From SCGC-AAA252-I15 sp043822165 (lineage in GTDB: Archaea; Altiarchaeota; Altiarchaeia; IMC4; SCGC-AAA252-I15), in assembly GCA_043822165.1 (NCBI GenBank), contig JBDRCA010000032.1:1-20035 (forward strand): a stretch of DNA of 20,035 nt, read 5' to 3'. Of this stretch, positions 1-8,555 are shown piece by piece. Position numbers and translations under genes: made by a program. The notes under the pieces are model-generated. The model searched no databases. It worked only from the letters and a program-made list of their open reading frames with translations, and was not told the DNA's origin. Every line of letters starts with the position of its first letter. The stretch's first letter is position 1.

Positions 1-1
1 C

Positions 2-1600
2 GACGCTTACGGCGAATACACGGTCTGGGTTAAAAACCGCACAGTCGACATGGAAGTAACCATAGAAGACACCAAAATCCTCCTCAAAAACGTCAACTTC
101 GCAACCCTTACAAACGACCCCATAGACGTCGACATAGTCGAAGGCTCCGACATATACGTGGTCGGAACCAAGGCGCTAAGAGGTGTCGCAGTAAAGCTTG
201 CCTCATCATATCCCGGAAACATAACCTTCCTCGTAGACGACGACGAAATAAACACGGAAAACGAGACCAAGATATACGAGTGCACGAACTGGGACTACAC
301 GACGCGCATATGCAACACAGACTGGGCGGAAGTCTCAGCCAAAGAAGACATAGTCTCAAACACCCTCGACGCAAACGTCACCGCCTTCACAACCTACGCC
401 CTCACTGAACAACTCCGCTGCGGAAACGGAGTCTGCGAGGCAGCACTCGGCGAAAACTGCTTCGTATGCGAACCAGACTGTGGCCCATGCGACATAGCAG
501 GCAACATAACAGTCCAAGCCAGAAGACCCCCCGCAGTAGACCTAGACCCAATCGAAGAAACACTCTCAAACCACTCGGAAGCACTAGACCAGCTGAAAAA
601 AGACCTGAGCGAATTCAGGGCGGGAGTAAACCTGTCCGCGCTAGAAACCAGGATACGCGACCAGTTCCTGACAGTCGAAGACATAAGCACGATACTCTCC
701 ATGAGCAGGCGCGCCCAAGCGCTCGTCCCGGGGCTGCAGATAGTGTCTGCGGAACTGTACGCCGGCGAATCCATCCGCACGAGCATTCACGTGAAAAACG
801 TGTTGAATGAGACGTCTCTGGTCTACCTTAACGTGACCGGCAGGATAGGTGATTTCCTCTCCTTCGAGAAACCGATTAGCGAGCTTGAAGGCTACGGCGA
901 GGAAGACGTGGGAGTCCTCATATTCATACCATTAGACACGCCTCCCGCTGCATACTACGGGGAGCTCAAGATCATCTCCGGCGAGGTCGTGGCAAACATT
1001 CCCGTTAACCTGCGCGTCCTAGAGTCCAGGGAGAAGATACTGGACTTGAAGATTCAGGTGATAGGGGAGGAAATCTCTCCAGGAGAGCAGATGCGGGTTG
1101 AGGCCAGCATATACAATCTCGGCGGCAGAGCCAAGGTCGAAGGCGAGTTAGCGATACAGTTCGTCGACATACAGACCAACGACGTCTTGTTCGAGCGCAC
1201 CGACAACGTGTCCGTCGAAACCACGGTCTCAGTCGTCAAGGCATTAAACATAACATCTGACGTGCCTGAAGGAAGATACGTCGTGCGCGGCAAAGTATCC
1301 TACATCGACCAAGGCGGGAACCTCCAGCAAGTCTCGTCCATAGGATACGTTACAGTCCAAAAATCATTCTTCCAGCTCTCATTCTTCGGCGTCCCAGTAT
1401 GGCTCATACTCTTCACGGTATTCACGCTCACGACAGTCTACGTCGTATACTTCGTGAGAAAACGCCAGATAGAGCGGCGGAGAAGATACTTGGAGGCTAT
1501 AACGTTGAAGGCGCTTCCGCAGCCTGGGCCGCGCTCAGGATTCGTCGGTCGCATAGCGGAAACGGATATTAGAGCATTCATTGAAATAGATAAAGGCTAA
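2..1600 (+). CDS. Membrane-anchored surface protein with Ig-like domains (5' partial)
   Basis: The frame is open from the first complete codon (position 2) and the first ATG (position 50) is mid-domain, so the true start lies upstream. The visible part has beta-rich segments, then a cysteine cluster (about 416-512, CGNGVCE...ENC...C..DCGPC) of a type common in archaeal surface proteins. A short helical stretch (about 550-700) and at least one more Ig/CARDB-like beta domain (about 730-1360) follow. Near the C-terminus is one hydrophobic transmembrane segment (about 1385-1460, VPVWLILFTVF), then a basic stop-transfer (RKRQIERRRR) and a cytoplasmic tail of about 45 residues. The tail ends in GRIAETDIRAFIEIDKG, which resembles the strand that normally precedes the P-loop in HerA/DUF87 ATPases. 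The next gene, in the same frame after one TAA, starts almost at that P-loop. I infer an extracellular domain tethered to a cytoplasmic ATPase. No enzymatic function is recognised. Confidence 0.75.
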   Translation, partial: DAYGEYTVWVKNRTVDMEVTIEDTKILLKNVNFATLTNDPIDVDIVEGSDIYVVGTKALRGVAVKLASSYPGNITFLVDDDEINTENETKIYECTNWDYTTRICNTDWAEVSAKEDIVSNTLDANVTAFTTYALTEQLRCGNGVCEAALGENCFVCEPDCGPCDIAGNITVQARRPPAVDLDPIEETLSNHSEALDQLKKDLSEFRAGVNLSALETRIRDQFLTVEDISTILSMSRRAQALVPGLQIVSAELYAGESIRTSIHVKNVLNETSLVYLNVTGRIGDFLSFEKPISELEGYGEEDVGVLIFIPLDTPPAAYYGELKIISGEVVANIPVNLRVLESREKILDLKIQVIGEEISPGEQMRVEASIYNLGGRAKVEGELAIQFVDIQTNDVLFERTDNVSVETTVSVVKALNITSDVPEGRYVVRGKVSYIDQGGNLQQVSSIGYVTVQKSFFQLSFFGVPVWLILFTVFTLTTVYVVYFVRKRQIERRRRYLEAITLKALPQPGPRSGFVGRIAETDIRAFIEIDKG

Positions 1601-1647
1601 AAAAGATGCTTCAAAATACGAGATATATGGGATAAAAAGATGCTTCA
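1600..1647 (+). repeat. 14-base direct repeat at the gene junction
   Basis: The 14 bases AAAAAGATGCTTCA occur at 1600-1613 and again at 1634-1647. The second copy carries the ATG of the ATPase gene. The first carries an ATG that opens only a nine-codon frame (1606-1635). GATAAA also occurs twice, at 1589-1594 and 1631-1636, exactly 42 bases apart. The junction therefore looks like a small duplication or insertion between the membrane gene and the ATPase gene. Confidence 0.7.
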
Positions 1648-2971
1648 GACTCACACTCTTATTGCGGGCGCGACGGGCTGCGGGAAGACGGTGGCAGCCC
1701 AGGTGATGATCGAAGAGGCTCTGCTGCGCGACGTCGCAGTAATAGTGTTTGACCCCACTGCACAGTGGACTGGTTTCCTGCGGCCTAACCAGAGCAGGGG
1801 AATGCTTAATCTTTACTCCATCTTCCAGATGAAGTCGTCTGACGCTCGCGCATTCAACGGAAACGTCTACGTCCTCTCGAACCCTCGCCAACACATTGAC
1901 ATAAAAAAATACATAAACCCTGGGGAAATAACGGTGTTCTGCCTGCACAAGCTGAGCCCTGACCAGATAGACATGCTAGTCGAAACCACGGTGAAAGACG
2001 TGTTCATGGCCCACCTGGACGAGAGCACCCGCTGCCGCGTACTCATAGTATACGACGAAGTCCACAGGCTCCTCCCGAAATTCGGGGGAAGCGGCAGAGG
2101 CTTCATCCAGATAGAGCGCGCAGCCCGAGAATTCCGTAAATGGGGTGTCGGCCTAGTTCTCATAAGCCAGGTATTATCCGACTTCGTCGGGGAAATAAAA
2201 GCCAACATCGGCACGGAAATCCAGATGCGCACAAGATACGAGCGAGACCTTGAGCGTATCAGGATGAAGTACGGGGAAGACACCATGAAGTCCGTCGTAA
2301 AAGCAAACGTCGGCACTGGAATGCTCCAGAACGCGGAATACAACCAGGGGCGCCCATACTTCGTCTCCTTCAGGCCGCTTCTACACGACCACCACCGCCT
2401 CTCAGACGACACCCTCGAAAACTACGACAAATACAACAAGAAAATAGAAGCCCTCCAGGAAATGCTCGACGACATGAAAGAAGTCAGCGTCGACGTCTTC
2501 GACCTTAACCTGGAACTCGGACTCGCATTAGACAACGTCAAAAAAGGAGGATTCGACGTAGTCGAACTATACCTGGAATCAATCGAACCCAGGATAAAAG
2601 AACAATACAACAACATGACAAGCTCCCAAAAGAATAGCATACAGGCAATCCGCAAGAAAAGAGAAGCCGAGAAAAAAAGGCGTATCGCACAGGAAGAGCT
2701 TGCAGAATCCAGTCTGCCTTCCCGGCCGACTCCAATTACAAGGCCAGCCGCCGAAGCAGCTCCCGAAGAGGAGAAACCCCATGAAAAAGAAGAAAAAAAC
2801 AGGGGAATACTCGAAATACTCTCCGGGATAGACAAAGAGCTTGAAGGCATCAAATCAGACAAGGCAACAGTCGTCATGGACGAGTTGAAGAAACGGCGCC
2901 AGCAAAGACGCGACTTATGGGACAAACTAAAAAGGGGCAACGTGAAATCAGATGACGAAGAAGAACTCTAA
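1640..2971 (+). CDS. HerA/VirB4-like (DUF87-type) P-loop ATPase
   Basis: This is a 443-residue ATPase of the FtsK/HerA superfamily. The Walker A motif GATGCGKT is at residues 10-17, with Cys where Ser is usual. The Walker B strand RVLIVYDEVH has D139 and E140, and a sensor-like LVLISQVLSDF lies near residue 178 after the EFRKWGVG segment typical of HerA/VirB4 proteins. The protein starts almost at the P-loop, so the N-terminal barrel of true HerA is absent, and the preceding strand seems to be encoded by the upstream membrane gene. The C-terminal 180 residues are charged and helical (EKKRR, KEEKNRG), probably coiled coil. The upstream TAA (1598-1600) is in the same frame, 14 codons before this ATG. 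The 3' end overlaps the next gene by 20 bases. Family members pump DNA or protein through membranes or resect DNA. The substrate here is unknown. An ATPase working under the upstream membrane protein is my inference. Confidence 0.85.
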   Translation: MLQTHTLIAGATGCGKTVAAQVMIEEALLRDVAVIVFDPTAQWTGFLRPNQSRGMLNLYSIFQMKSSDARAFNGNVYVLSNPRQHIDIKKYINPGEITVFCLHKLSPDQIDMLVETTVKDVFMAHLDESTRCRVLIVYDEVHRLLPKFGGSGRGFIQIERAAREFRKWGVGLVLISQVLSDFVGEIKANIGTEIQMRTRYERDLERIRMKYGEDTMKSVVKANVGTGMLQNAEYNQGRPYFVSFRPLLHDHHRLSDDTLENYDKYNKKIEALQEMLDDMKEVSVDVFDLNLELGLALDNVKKGGFDVVELYLESIEPRIKEQYNNMTSSQKNSIQAIRKKREAEKKRRIAQEELAESSLPSRPTPITRPAAEAAPEEEKPHEKEEKNRGILEILSGIDKELEGIKSDKATVVMDELKKRRQQRRDLWDKLKRGNVKSDDEEEL

Positions 2972-5900
2972 CGAAAAAGACGCCGTTGACCTGCAAGACG
3001 ACATCGACCTGGCAGAGAAAAAAAAGCTTCTCAAGAAAATCGAGGAAAAAATATCCGCAGAAAAACAAGACGCAAAAAAAAGGGAAGCAGAACTAAGACG
3101 ATTCATCGCAGAAGAAGAGGCTGAAATACAGCGCATGAAGGCGGAACTCGGCTCCTTCATGTCCACTGAAGAAACCAAATTCAAAAAACGAGAGAAAGAG
3201 CTCCTGCACACAGCCAAAGAAGTGCTCGAAAAAGAGGTTGAATTCGAAGAGCTTGTCGCCAAACGCGAGAAAGAAGAAAAAAAGCGCGAAGACGAATTCG
3301 ACAAGAGATTCGAGGACTTAAGAAGCGAGGAAACCCGCGTCGAAGCATTGAGCAAAAAACTCGAAGAAGACTTGAACAGGAAAGCCAGGGAATTGGACGA
3401 CTTCGAAAGGGACTTGAAGGTTCAGGCGGAGCGGCTTTCGCTGAGGGAGGAGCGTATAGCTGACCTGGAGGAGAGGGAGCAGTCTCTCGCATCCATTGAG
3501 GTGCAGCTTGCTGGCAGGGAGAAGGAGATTGAGGCAAAGCTTTCCGAAGTCGAGGCTAAGCGGGAAGAGTACTTGATGGATCTTGAAGCCGGCTTGTCTG
3601 ACCGAAAGAAAAAAGAGTTCGACTTGGAGCGAAGGTCTATTAGGCTTGAGCAGCGCGAGGAAGAGTCCTCTCAGAAGGAGCGGGAGCTTTCTGCGCGCTC
3701 CATAGAGCACGACGGGAGAGAAGAAGTAATCTCTGAACTAGAGGCGGAACTGGATTCGCGGGAGAAAAAGCTTTCAGAGCGCGAAACATCAATCTCAAAA
3801 AAGGAGAGGGAAACAGAATCCAGCAGCCGAGAACTAGGCAGGCTCAAGGACTCACTTAACGAGAAAGAAGAAGAATTATCCGGGCTCGAGGAATCTCTGG
3901 AAAAAAGAGAGCGGGAAGCCAAATCCCTCAAAGACAAGCTTTCAGAGCGTGAACTAGACCTTTCAGCCAAGGAAAAATCACTCGACAAAATCAAGGCCAC
4001 CCTGTCCGAAACCGAAGACTCCCTATCTGAAAAAGAGAAGGAACTAAAAGAACGCGAAAGACAAATATACTCCAAGACACAGGAGAAAGAAGACGAGCAA
4101 AACAAAACACTAAAAGACCTCTCCACCAAGGAAAGACAACTCTTATCCAAAGAAGACGAACTAAACAAGCTCTCACTAAGCCTCAGAGAAAAAAAGGCCG
4201 CATACTCATCCCTCGAAGAAAAAGCCAGGTTGCTCTCGGAGCGCGAGGACTACCTCAACAAACGGGAGAAAGATCTGTCTGAGCTTGAGGATAAGCTATC
4301 CAAGATACCGCAGGCGCATGATGCAGACCACTCTGCGGTGGCTGAGAAACTTTCAGCGAGAGAAGAAGCAATCGCCGCCAGGGAGAAAGAGTTGGCAGTC
4401 AAAGAGGAATCCATAAGAGAGTTCGAGGAGCGCAGAGCAGCCGAACTGGACAGAATCGGAGAACGGCTTTCAGCCCGCGAGAGAGAGCTTTCAGACAAGC
4501 AGGCTCAAGTCGAGAGAAAACGGGAGAGACACCTCAAGGAAGCCGAATCGGAGTTGTCAGAAGGAAGAGACAGGGAAATCGAGCTCGAAAAGAAAACACT
4601 GAAAATTGCGAAACGCGAAGAAGAATTAACCTCCCGGGAAAAAAAGACAGCGGAAAAACTAGCAGAACTTGAAAAAAAGCAGGCTTCACTCGACGAAAGA
4701 GACAAAGAATTATCCTCCAAGGAAAAACAACTAAAGCAAACCGAGAAAGACCTCTCGAAAAAACAAAAGAAACTCGAATCAACCGAGAAAAAGATACTAA
4801 AAGACGGCTCAGACACGAAGGGACTCGAAGGACTGTTCTCAGACAAAAAACACGAGTTATCCCAAAAAGAAAAAGAGATAGCAAAAAAAGAAAAAGAACT
4901 CTCCTCGAAAACAGGGCAATTGGAGAAAAAAGAAAAAGACATAGCGATACGACTGAGCGCAACAGACAAAGCACTCAAGCAAGCCAAGGAAAAACTCGCG
5001 GAACTCGCGGAAAAAGAAAAAGAATTAACAGAGCGCGAGAAAGAAGCCTCCTCTGCACTCAAGGAAGCATCCGAGCGCGAGAAAAAAATAGCGGAAAAAG
5101 AACTCGAACTCCTGGAGAAAACAACAGGCTGGGGCGAAGCCTACTCCGGCTCGAAAACCATACTCACATCCCTCAAAAAATCCCCCACAATCACCAAGAA
5201 ATCCGAGAAACACGGTCACTCAATGGAAGTCGAGCTTAGGCTCACCAACAAGTCAGGCAAGAAAATAAGAAACATAATCGTGTTCGAGGCCCTCCCGGCA
5301 GACGCACAAGAAATAAAAGTCGCGACATCCTCCATAAGGGGCGGGCGCGTCGGAGACCAGATGGTGTGGCGCATACCCCAGATGAACGCCAAGGAATCCG
5401 TCTTAATACACTACTCCCTCAAATCCCACACAACAAAGCTTCCTCCAGCGCGCATGGAATGGAACCTTGAGACTGAAGCCGAAATGGAGGCGCGCCTCAT
5501 GGACGACCAACGCCGCAAGGAAACAATGCGATACGAGAAAGCAGTATCCACCGCGAAAGCCGCCCGAAAAGAGTTCGAAAACAAGGAGAAGCAACTTAAA
5601 ACACTCGAGAAAACACTCGCCGAAAAAACGCACGCACTCGAAAAAGAAGCATCAGAGAAAACCCGGCACCTACACAAACTCGAGGAAGACTTAAGCAAAC
5701 TCAGAAACAAGATAAAGGCAAGGGAGAACAAACTAAGTGCAAGAGAAGAACAACAAAGCAAAAGACAATCAAGGCTGACACAAATGCAAACGGACGTAAA
5801 CCACAGCCTTTCCCAATTAACCAAATTATCCGAATCACTCACCGAACGCGAGCGCTCTCTCGAAGCCCCCGGGAAGACCCCTCCAACAAGACCCGCCGCC

Positions 5901-7127
5901 ATGGAAGAAAAACCCGCTCGTGTGCGGGAGGCCGCCCCAGACCTCGATAAGGAGCTTTCGAGAAAAGAGCTCAAACTCGAGAAACTAGAAACACACCTCT
6001 ATGAAAAGGAAAAGGAACTAACCGAGCGGGAGGAGAAAACATCCCGGCAAAAACAGATGCTCTCCGAGAAAGAAGACGAGTTAGCATCCCGCGAAAAACA
6101 ATTGTCTCATCAACTCAAACGCCTTGATGAACTGGAACGAAAGGAAGAAGAGCTCGGAAGGATAAAAGCCGAGCTTGATGCGAGAGAAGACGAAGCCGCC
6201 CGGAAAGAGCAGGAACTCTCTGTAAAGGAGCGCAAGCTTTCCGAGCGGGAGAGGCGGCAGGAGATACTGGCCAAAGCCAGGGCATACAGGCCTTCGCTTA
6301 AGGCTCCTTCCGATACGATGGCACACAAGCCTCTTGAACACCCTCCCCTGCGAGAATCGCCGACGCTTGAAAGAGACGTGCAGCCTCCGACTAAAAGGCC
6401 CGTGATATCCGCCAGGGCAGACGAAGAAAGCATTAGCAGTCGCGTGAGCAGGCCACGGTTCACGGCGCCCCGGCCGGCAACTTCTCAAAGAAGGGAGAGC
6501 CTGGCGAAGATCCGGAGTGAAGACCTAATCCAGGAGCAGGAAAACGCTATAATAGATGAGATGCGCAAAATCCGCGAGCAATCCAAAACCGAGCCTGAAA
6601 AAACCAAGACAAAGCCTGCCGTGAAAATCGAGGCGAAAAAACCAGAGCCAATAAAAGACCGGGCGGAACCAAAGAAGACTGCGCATGAAACCGAGAAACC
6701 CCCCGAACCGCCCGAAAAAGACAAGGAGGAAGAATTAGTCGACATGCTGATAACCGAGAAAGAGGGTAAACCGGAGACTGCAAGGCGGATGAGAACCGAC
6801 AGCGAGTCCTCAGGCGGCATCCTAAGCTCATTCGGCAGGAAACCGCAGATAACCAAGAAAACCGAGGCAGACGGCAAAGAGCTCTCGGTTTCACTCACAG
6901 TAAGGAACACTTCAGACCAGATTCTCAAAAACGTTTCGGTGACTGATGCGCTTCCCGCGGACGTCAAGGAATTCCGGGTTCTGACTTCCGGCCTGCCGTT
7001 TGAGCGGATTGGCAGGCACATAACCTGGAGCATGGAGTCTCTGAGGAAAGGGGACAAGAGAGTGATATACTATCAGATTCAATCAAAGGAGAAGCTTGGG
7101 CCGGCGATACTTGAATGGGACGAGTAA
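2952..7127 (+). CDS. Giant charged coiled-coil protein with two DUF11-like domains
   Basis: A 1391-residue protein whose start overlaps the ATPase end by 20 bases, with a partial Shine-Dalgarno (GTGA at 2942-2945). Residues of about 10-725 are an almost unbroken helix of Glu, Lys, Arg and Ser with one Leu per heptad (pattern ELSSKEKQLKQTEKDL). A beta-sandwich follows at about 728-837, then more coil (about 850-1120), a Pro-rich linker, and a second beta-sandwich at about 1288-1391. The two sandwiches are paralogous: both share ITKK, then a strand leading to ALPAD, and both end in a Glu-Trp motif. They resemble the DUF11/conserved-repeat domain, usually found on the outside of cells. I see no signal peptide and no transmembrane segment, so the protein should be cytoplasmic unless exported by an unusual route. 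Function unknown; it could be a scaffold, a filament, or a substrate of the ATPase. Confidence 0.85.
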   Translation: MTKKNSNEKDAVDLQDDIDLAEKKKLLKKIEEKISAEKQDAKKREAELRRFIAEEEAEIQRMKAELGSFMSTEETKFKKREKELLHTAKEVLEKEVEFEELVAKREKEEKKREDEFDKRFEDLRSEETRVEALSKKLEEDLNRKARELDDFERDLKVQAERLSLREERIADLEEREQSLASIEVQLAGREKEIEAKLSEVEAKREEYLMDLEAGLSDRKKKEFDLERRSIRLEQREEESSQKERELSARSIEHDGREEVISELEAELDSREKKLSERETSISKKERETESSSRELGRLKDSLNEKEEELSGLEESLEKREREAKSLKDKLSERELDLSAKEKSLDKIKATLSETEDSLSEKEKELKERERQIYSKTQEKEDEQNKTLKDLSTKERQLLSKEDELNKLSLSLREKKAAYSSLEEKARLLSEREDYLNKREKDLSELEDKLSKIPQAHDADHSAVAEKLSAREEAIAAREKELAVKEESIREFEERRAAELDRIGERLSARERELSDKQAQVERKRERHLKEAESELSEGRDREIELEKKTLKIAKREEELTSREKKTAEKLAELEKKQASLDERDKELSSKEKQLKQTEKDLSKKQKKLESTEKKILKDGSDTKGLEGLFSDKKHELSQKEKEIAKKEKELSSKTGQLEKKEKDIAIRLSATDKALKQAKEKLAELAEKEKELTEREKEASSALKEASEREKKIAEKELELLEKTTGWGEAYSGSKTILTSLKKSPTITKKSEKHGHSMEVELRLTNKSGKKIRNIIVFEALPADAQEIKVATSSIRGGRVGDQMVWRIPQMNAKESVLIHYSLKSHTTKLPPARMEWNLETEAEMEARLMDDQRRKETMRYEKAVSTAKAARKEFENKEKQLKTLEKTLAEKTHALEKEASEKTRHLHKLEEDLSKLRNKIKARENKLSAREEQQSKRQSRLTQMQTDVNHSLSQLTKLSESLTERERSLEAPGKTPPTRPAAMEEKPARVREAAPDLDKELSRKELKLEKLETHLYEKEKELTEREEKTSRQKQMLSEKEDELASREKQLSHQLKRLDELERKEEELGRIKAELDAREDEAARKEQELSVKERKLSERERRQEILAKARAYRPSLKAPSDTMAHKPLEHPPLRESPTLERDVQPPTKRPVISARADEESISSRVSRPRFTAPRPATSQRRESLAKIRSEDLIQEQENAIIDEMRKIREQSKTEPEKTKTKPAVKIEAKKPEPIKDRAEPKKTAHETEKPPEPPEKDKEEELVDMLITEKEGKPETARRMRTDSESSGGILSSFGRKPQITKKTEADGKELSVSLTVRNTSDQILKNVSVTDALPADVKEFRVLTSGLPFERIGRHITWSMESLRKGDKRVIYYQIQSKEKLGPAILEWDE

Positions 7128-7141
7128 GAAAACACTCAAAC

Positions 7142-7149
7142 TATTTATT
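7142..7149 (+). promoter_or_regulatory. TATA-like box for the ferredoxin-GGR operon
   Basis: TATTTATT lies about 30 bases before the ferredoxin ATG, in the 51-base gap after the coiled-coil gene. TATA-to-start spacing in archaea (about 26 bases) would put transcription start near 7172, leaving a leader of only a few bases. No Shine-Dalgarno precedes the ATG. Confidence 0.5.
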
Positions 7150-7178
7150 CAGCTATTCCAATTAGAAACCCGGAAAAA

Positions 7179-7361
7179 ATGAATGTCGACCGAGGAAAAT
7201 GTCTCTACTGCGGCGGCTGCGTGGGCATATGCCCTGTTGACGCCATGGAGCTCAGGGAAGTCGTTATCGTAGTCGACGAGAAAGCGTGCACTCGATGTGG
7301 CACATGCGTCAAGTACTGTCCGGTAGGTGCAATATCCCTTGACGGAGGCGGCGGGAAATGA
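7179..7361 (+). CDS. 2[4Fe-4S] ferredoxin, probable electron donor to GGR
   Basis: A 60-residue bacterial-type ferredoxin. Two complete CxxCxxCxxxCP motifs bind the clusters: C8, C11, C14, C18 and C37, C40, C43, C47. The stop codon overlaps the start of the geranylgeranyl reductase gene (ATGA at 7358-7361), indicating translational coupling. In Methanosarcina a ferredoxin encoded beside geranylgeranyl reductase is the electron donor for full reduction of archaeal lipids, and the same role is likely here. It is the first gene of its operon, behind a TATA-like box. Confidence 0.93.
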   Translation: MNVDRGKCLYCGGCVGICPVDAMELREVVIVVDEKACTRCGTCVKYCPVGAISLDGGGGK

Positions 7362-8554
7362 AGGCTGATGTCGTTGTCGTGGGCGCGGGTCCTGTAGGAA
7401 GCATCGCTTCTAAGACTCTTGCGGAAAAAGGAGTCTCAGTAATATGCGTCGACAGAAAACAGGAGATTGGACCCCCGAAACGCTGCGCGGAAGGCCTTAC
7501 TAAGGAGACCTTGGACATCCTCGGAATAAAGCCTCACCCGGCCTGGGCGGTAAACCTTATCGAAGGCTTCATAGTCCACACGCCAAAAGGCAATAACATA
7601 GAATTAAAGCTTCCTGATTATCCCGGCTACGTACTAGAGCGCAAAATATTCGAGAAATACCTGGCAGCGGACGCAATCAACGCTGGCGCCAAATACATGG
7701 TGAAAACCCAGGCAGAATCAGTCATCAAAAAAGACGGCCGCGTAGCCGGCGTAATCGTGAACCACATGGGAGACGAAAAAAAGATTCAAGCAAAAATAGT
7801 GGTTGCAGCAGACGGCGCGGACTCGAAGATTGCGAGAACCGCTGGATTAAACACCACCAACAAGATGACCGACTACCACTCAGGCTTCCAATACGAGCTA
7901 GCCGGCGTCAAATGCGTCGAAGACCGTCTCCACTTCTTCTTCGGAGACAGTGTAGCCCCCAAAGGCTACGCCTGGATTTTCCCGAAAGGAAGCACTCTGG
8001 CCAATGTAGGCCTAGGCATCATGGGCAACCTATCCAAGGACGGCGGACGAGCCCGCGACTACCTTGACGCCTTCATCGAAAACAATCCAGAGTTCTTCAA
8101 AAACGCAAGCCCCGTGGAAATCAACGCTGGCGGAATACCAGTATCAGGGGGCCTAACAGAGCTGACATCCGACGGCATCATGGTCGTGGGCGATGCCGCC
8201 CACCACGTGCACCCCATAACCGGCGGAGGCATGACGTTTGGGATGCTAGGAGCCCGCATGGCAGCCGAAGTCGCCGCCAAAGCAATAAAAAATAAAGACT
8301 ACTCCAAGAGCGCGCTCTCAGAGTTCGACGAGCGCTGGAACGAAAAATACGGCCCCAAACTGGATAAACTATACAAGGCCCGCCTAGTATTCGAGAAACT
8401 ATCCGAGGAAGACCTGGAAAAGCTCGCGGAAATATTCTCCGGCGAAGACATACTAAAAATTGCGAACGGAGACTTAAAGTCAATCTACCCGCTACTGCTC
8501 ACGAAGGCTCCGAAGATGCTCTTCCTCGTGAAGAAATTATTAGCCCAAGGCTAA
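7358..8554 (+). CDS. Digeranylgeranylglycerophospholipid reductase (geranylgeranyl reductase)
   Basis: A 398-residue FAD protein that saturates the isoprenoid chains of archaeal membrane lipids. The N-terminal Rossmann motif is VVGAGPVGSIASKTLAEKG, followed by the acidic end of strand two and PKRCAEGL, the region near the flavin where the family has a conserved Cys. The lipid-cavity motif YxWxFP(x7-8)GxG is present as YAWIFPKG...VGLG from about residue 203. A second FAD motif, GIMVVGDAAHHVHPITGGGM, lies near residue 270. Length and layout match archaeal GGRs. It overlaps the ferredoxin by 4 bases and is followed after 1 base by a second flavoprotein, so all three genes are probably one transcript. 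Confidence 0.92.
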   Translation: MKADVVVVGAGPVGSIASKTLAEKGVSVICVDRKQEIGPPKRCAEGLTKETLDILGIKPHPAWAVNLIEGFIVHTPKGNNIELKLPDYPGYVLERKIFEKYLAADAINAGAKYMVKTQAESVIKKDGRVAGVIVNHMGDEKKIQAKIVVAADGADSKIARTAGLNTTNKMTDYHSGFQYELAGVKCVEDRLHFFFGDSVAPKGYAWIFPKGSTLANVGLGIMGNLSKDGGRARDYLDAFIENNPEFFKNASPVEINAGGIPVSGGLTELTSDGIMVVGDAAHHVHPITGGGMTFGMLGARMAAEVAAKAIKNKDYSKSALSEFDERWNEKYGPKLDKLYKARLVFEKLSEEDLEKLAEIFSGEDILKIANGDLKSIYPLLLTKAPKMLFLVKKLLAQG

Positions 8555-8555
8555 G

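Noticed and set aside
1599..1605. AAAAAAG as a -1 frameshift slippery site at the membrane gene/ATPase junction
   Set aside because: The TAA comes first in the zero frame, and both genes are already in the same frame, so a shift would not join them.
1606..1635. Nine-codon frame starting in the first repeat copy, as a leader peptide
   Set aside because: Very short, no regulatory codon pattern; more likely a by-product of the repeat.
4850..4940. A-rich repeats that could be a nucleic-acid repeat element
   Set aside because: They are Lys/Glu codons of the coiled coil and follow the heptad pattern, not a separate repeat.
4505..5062. Long Ser/Phe-rich reading frames on the minus strand opposite the coiled-coil gene (also 3671-4168, 5411-5974, 6485-7057)
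   Set aside because: They are the antisense shadow of Glu/Lys codons; composition is low-complexity Ser/Phe/Leu with no domain and no start signals.
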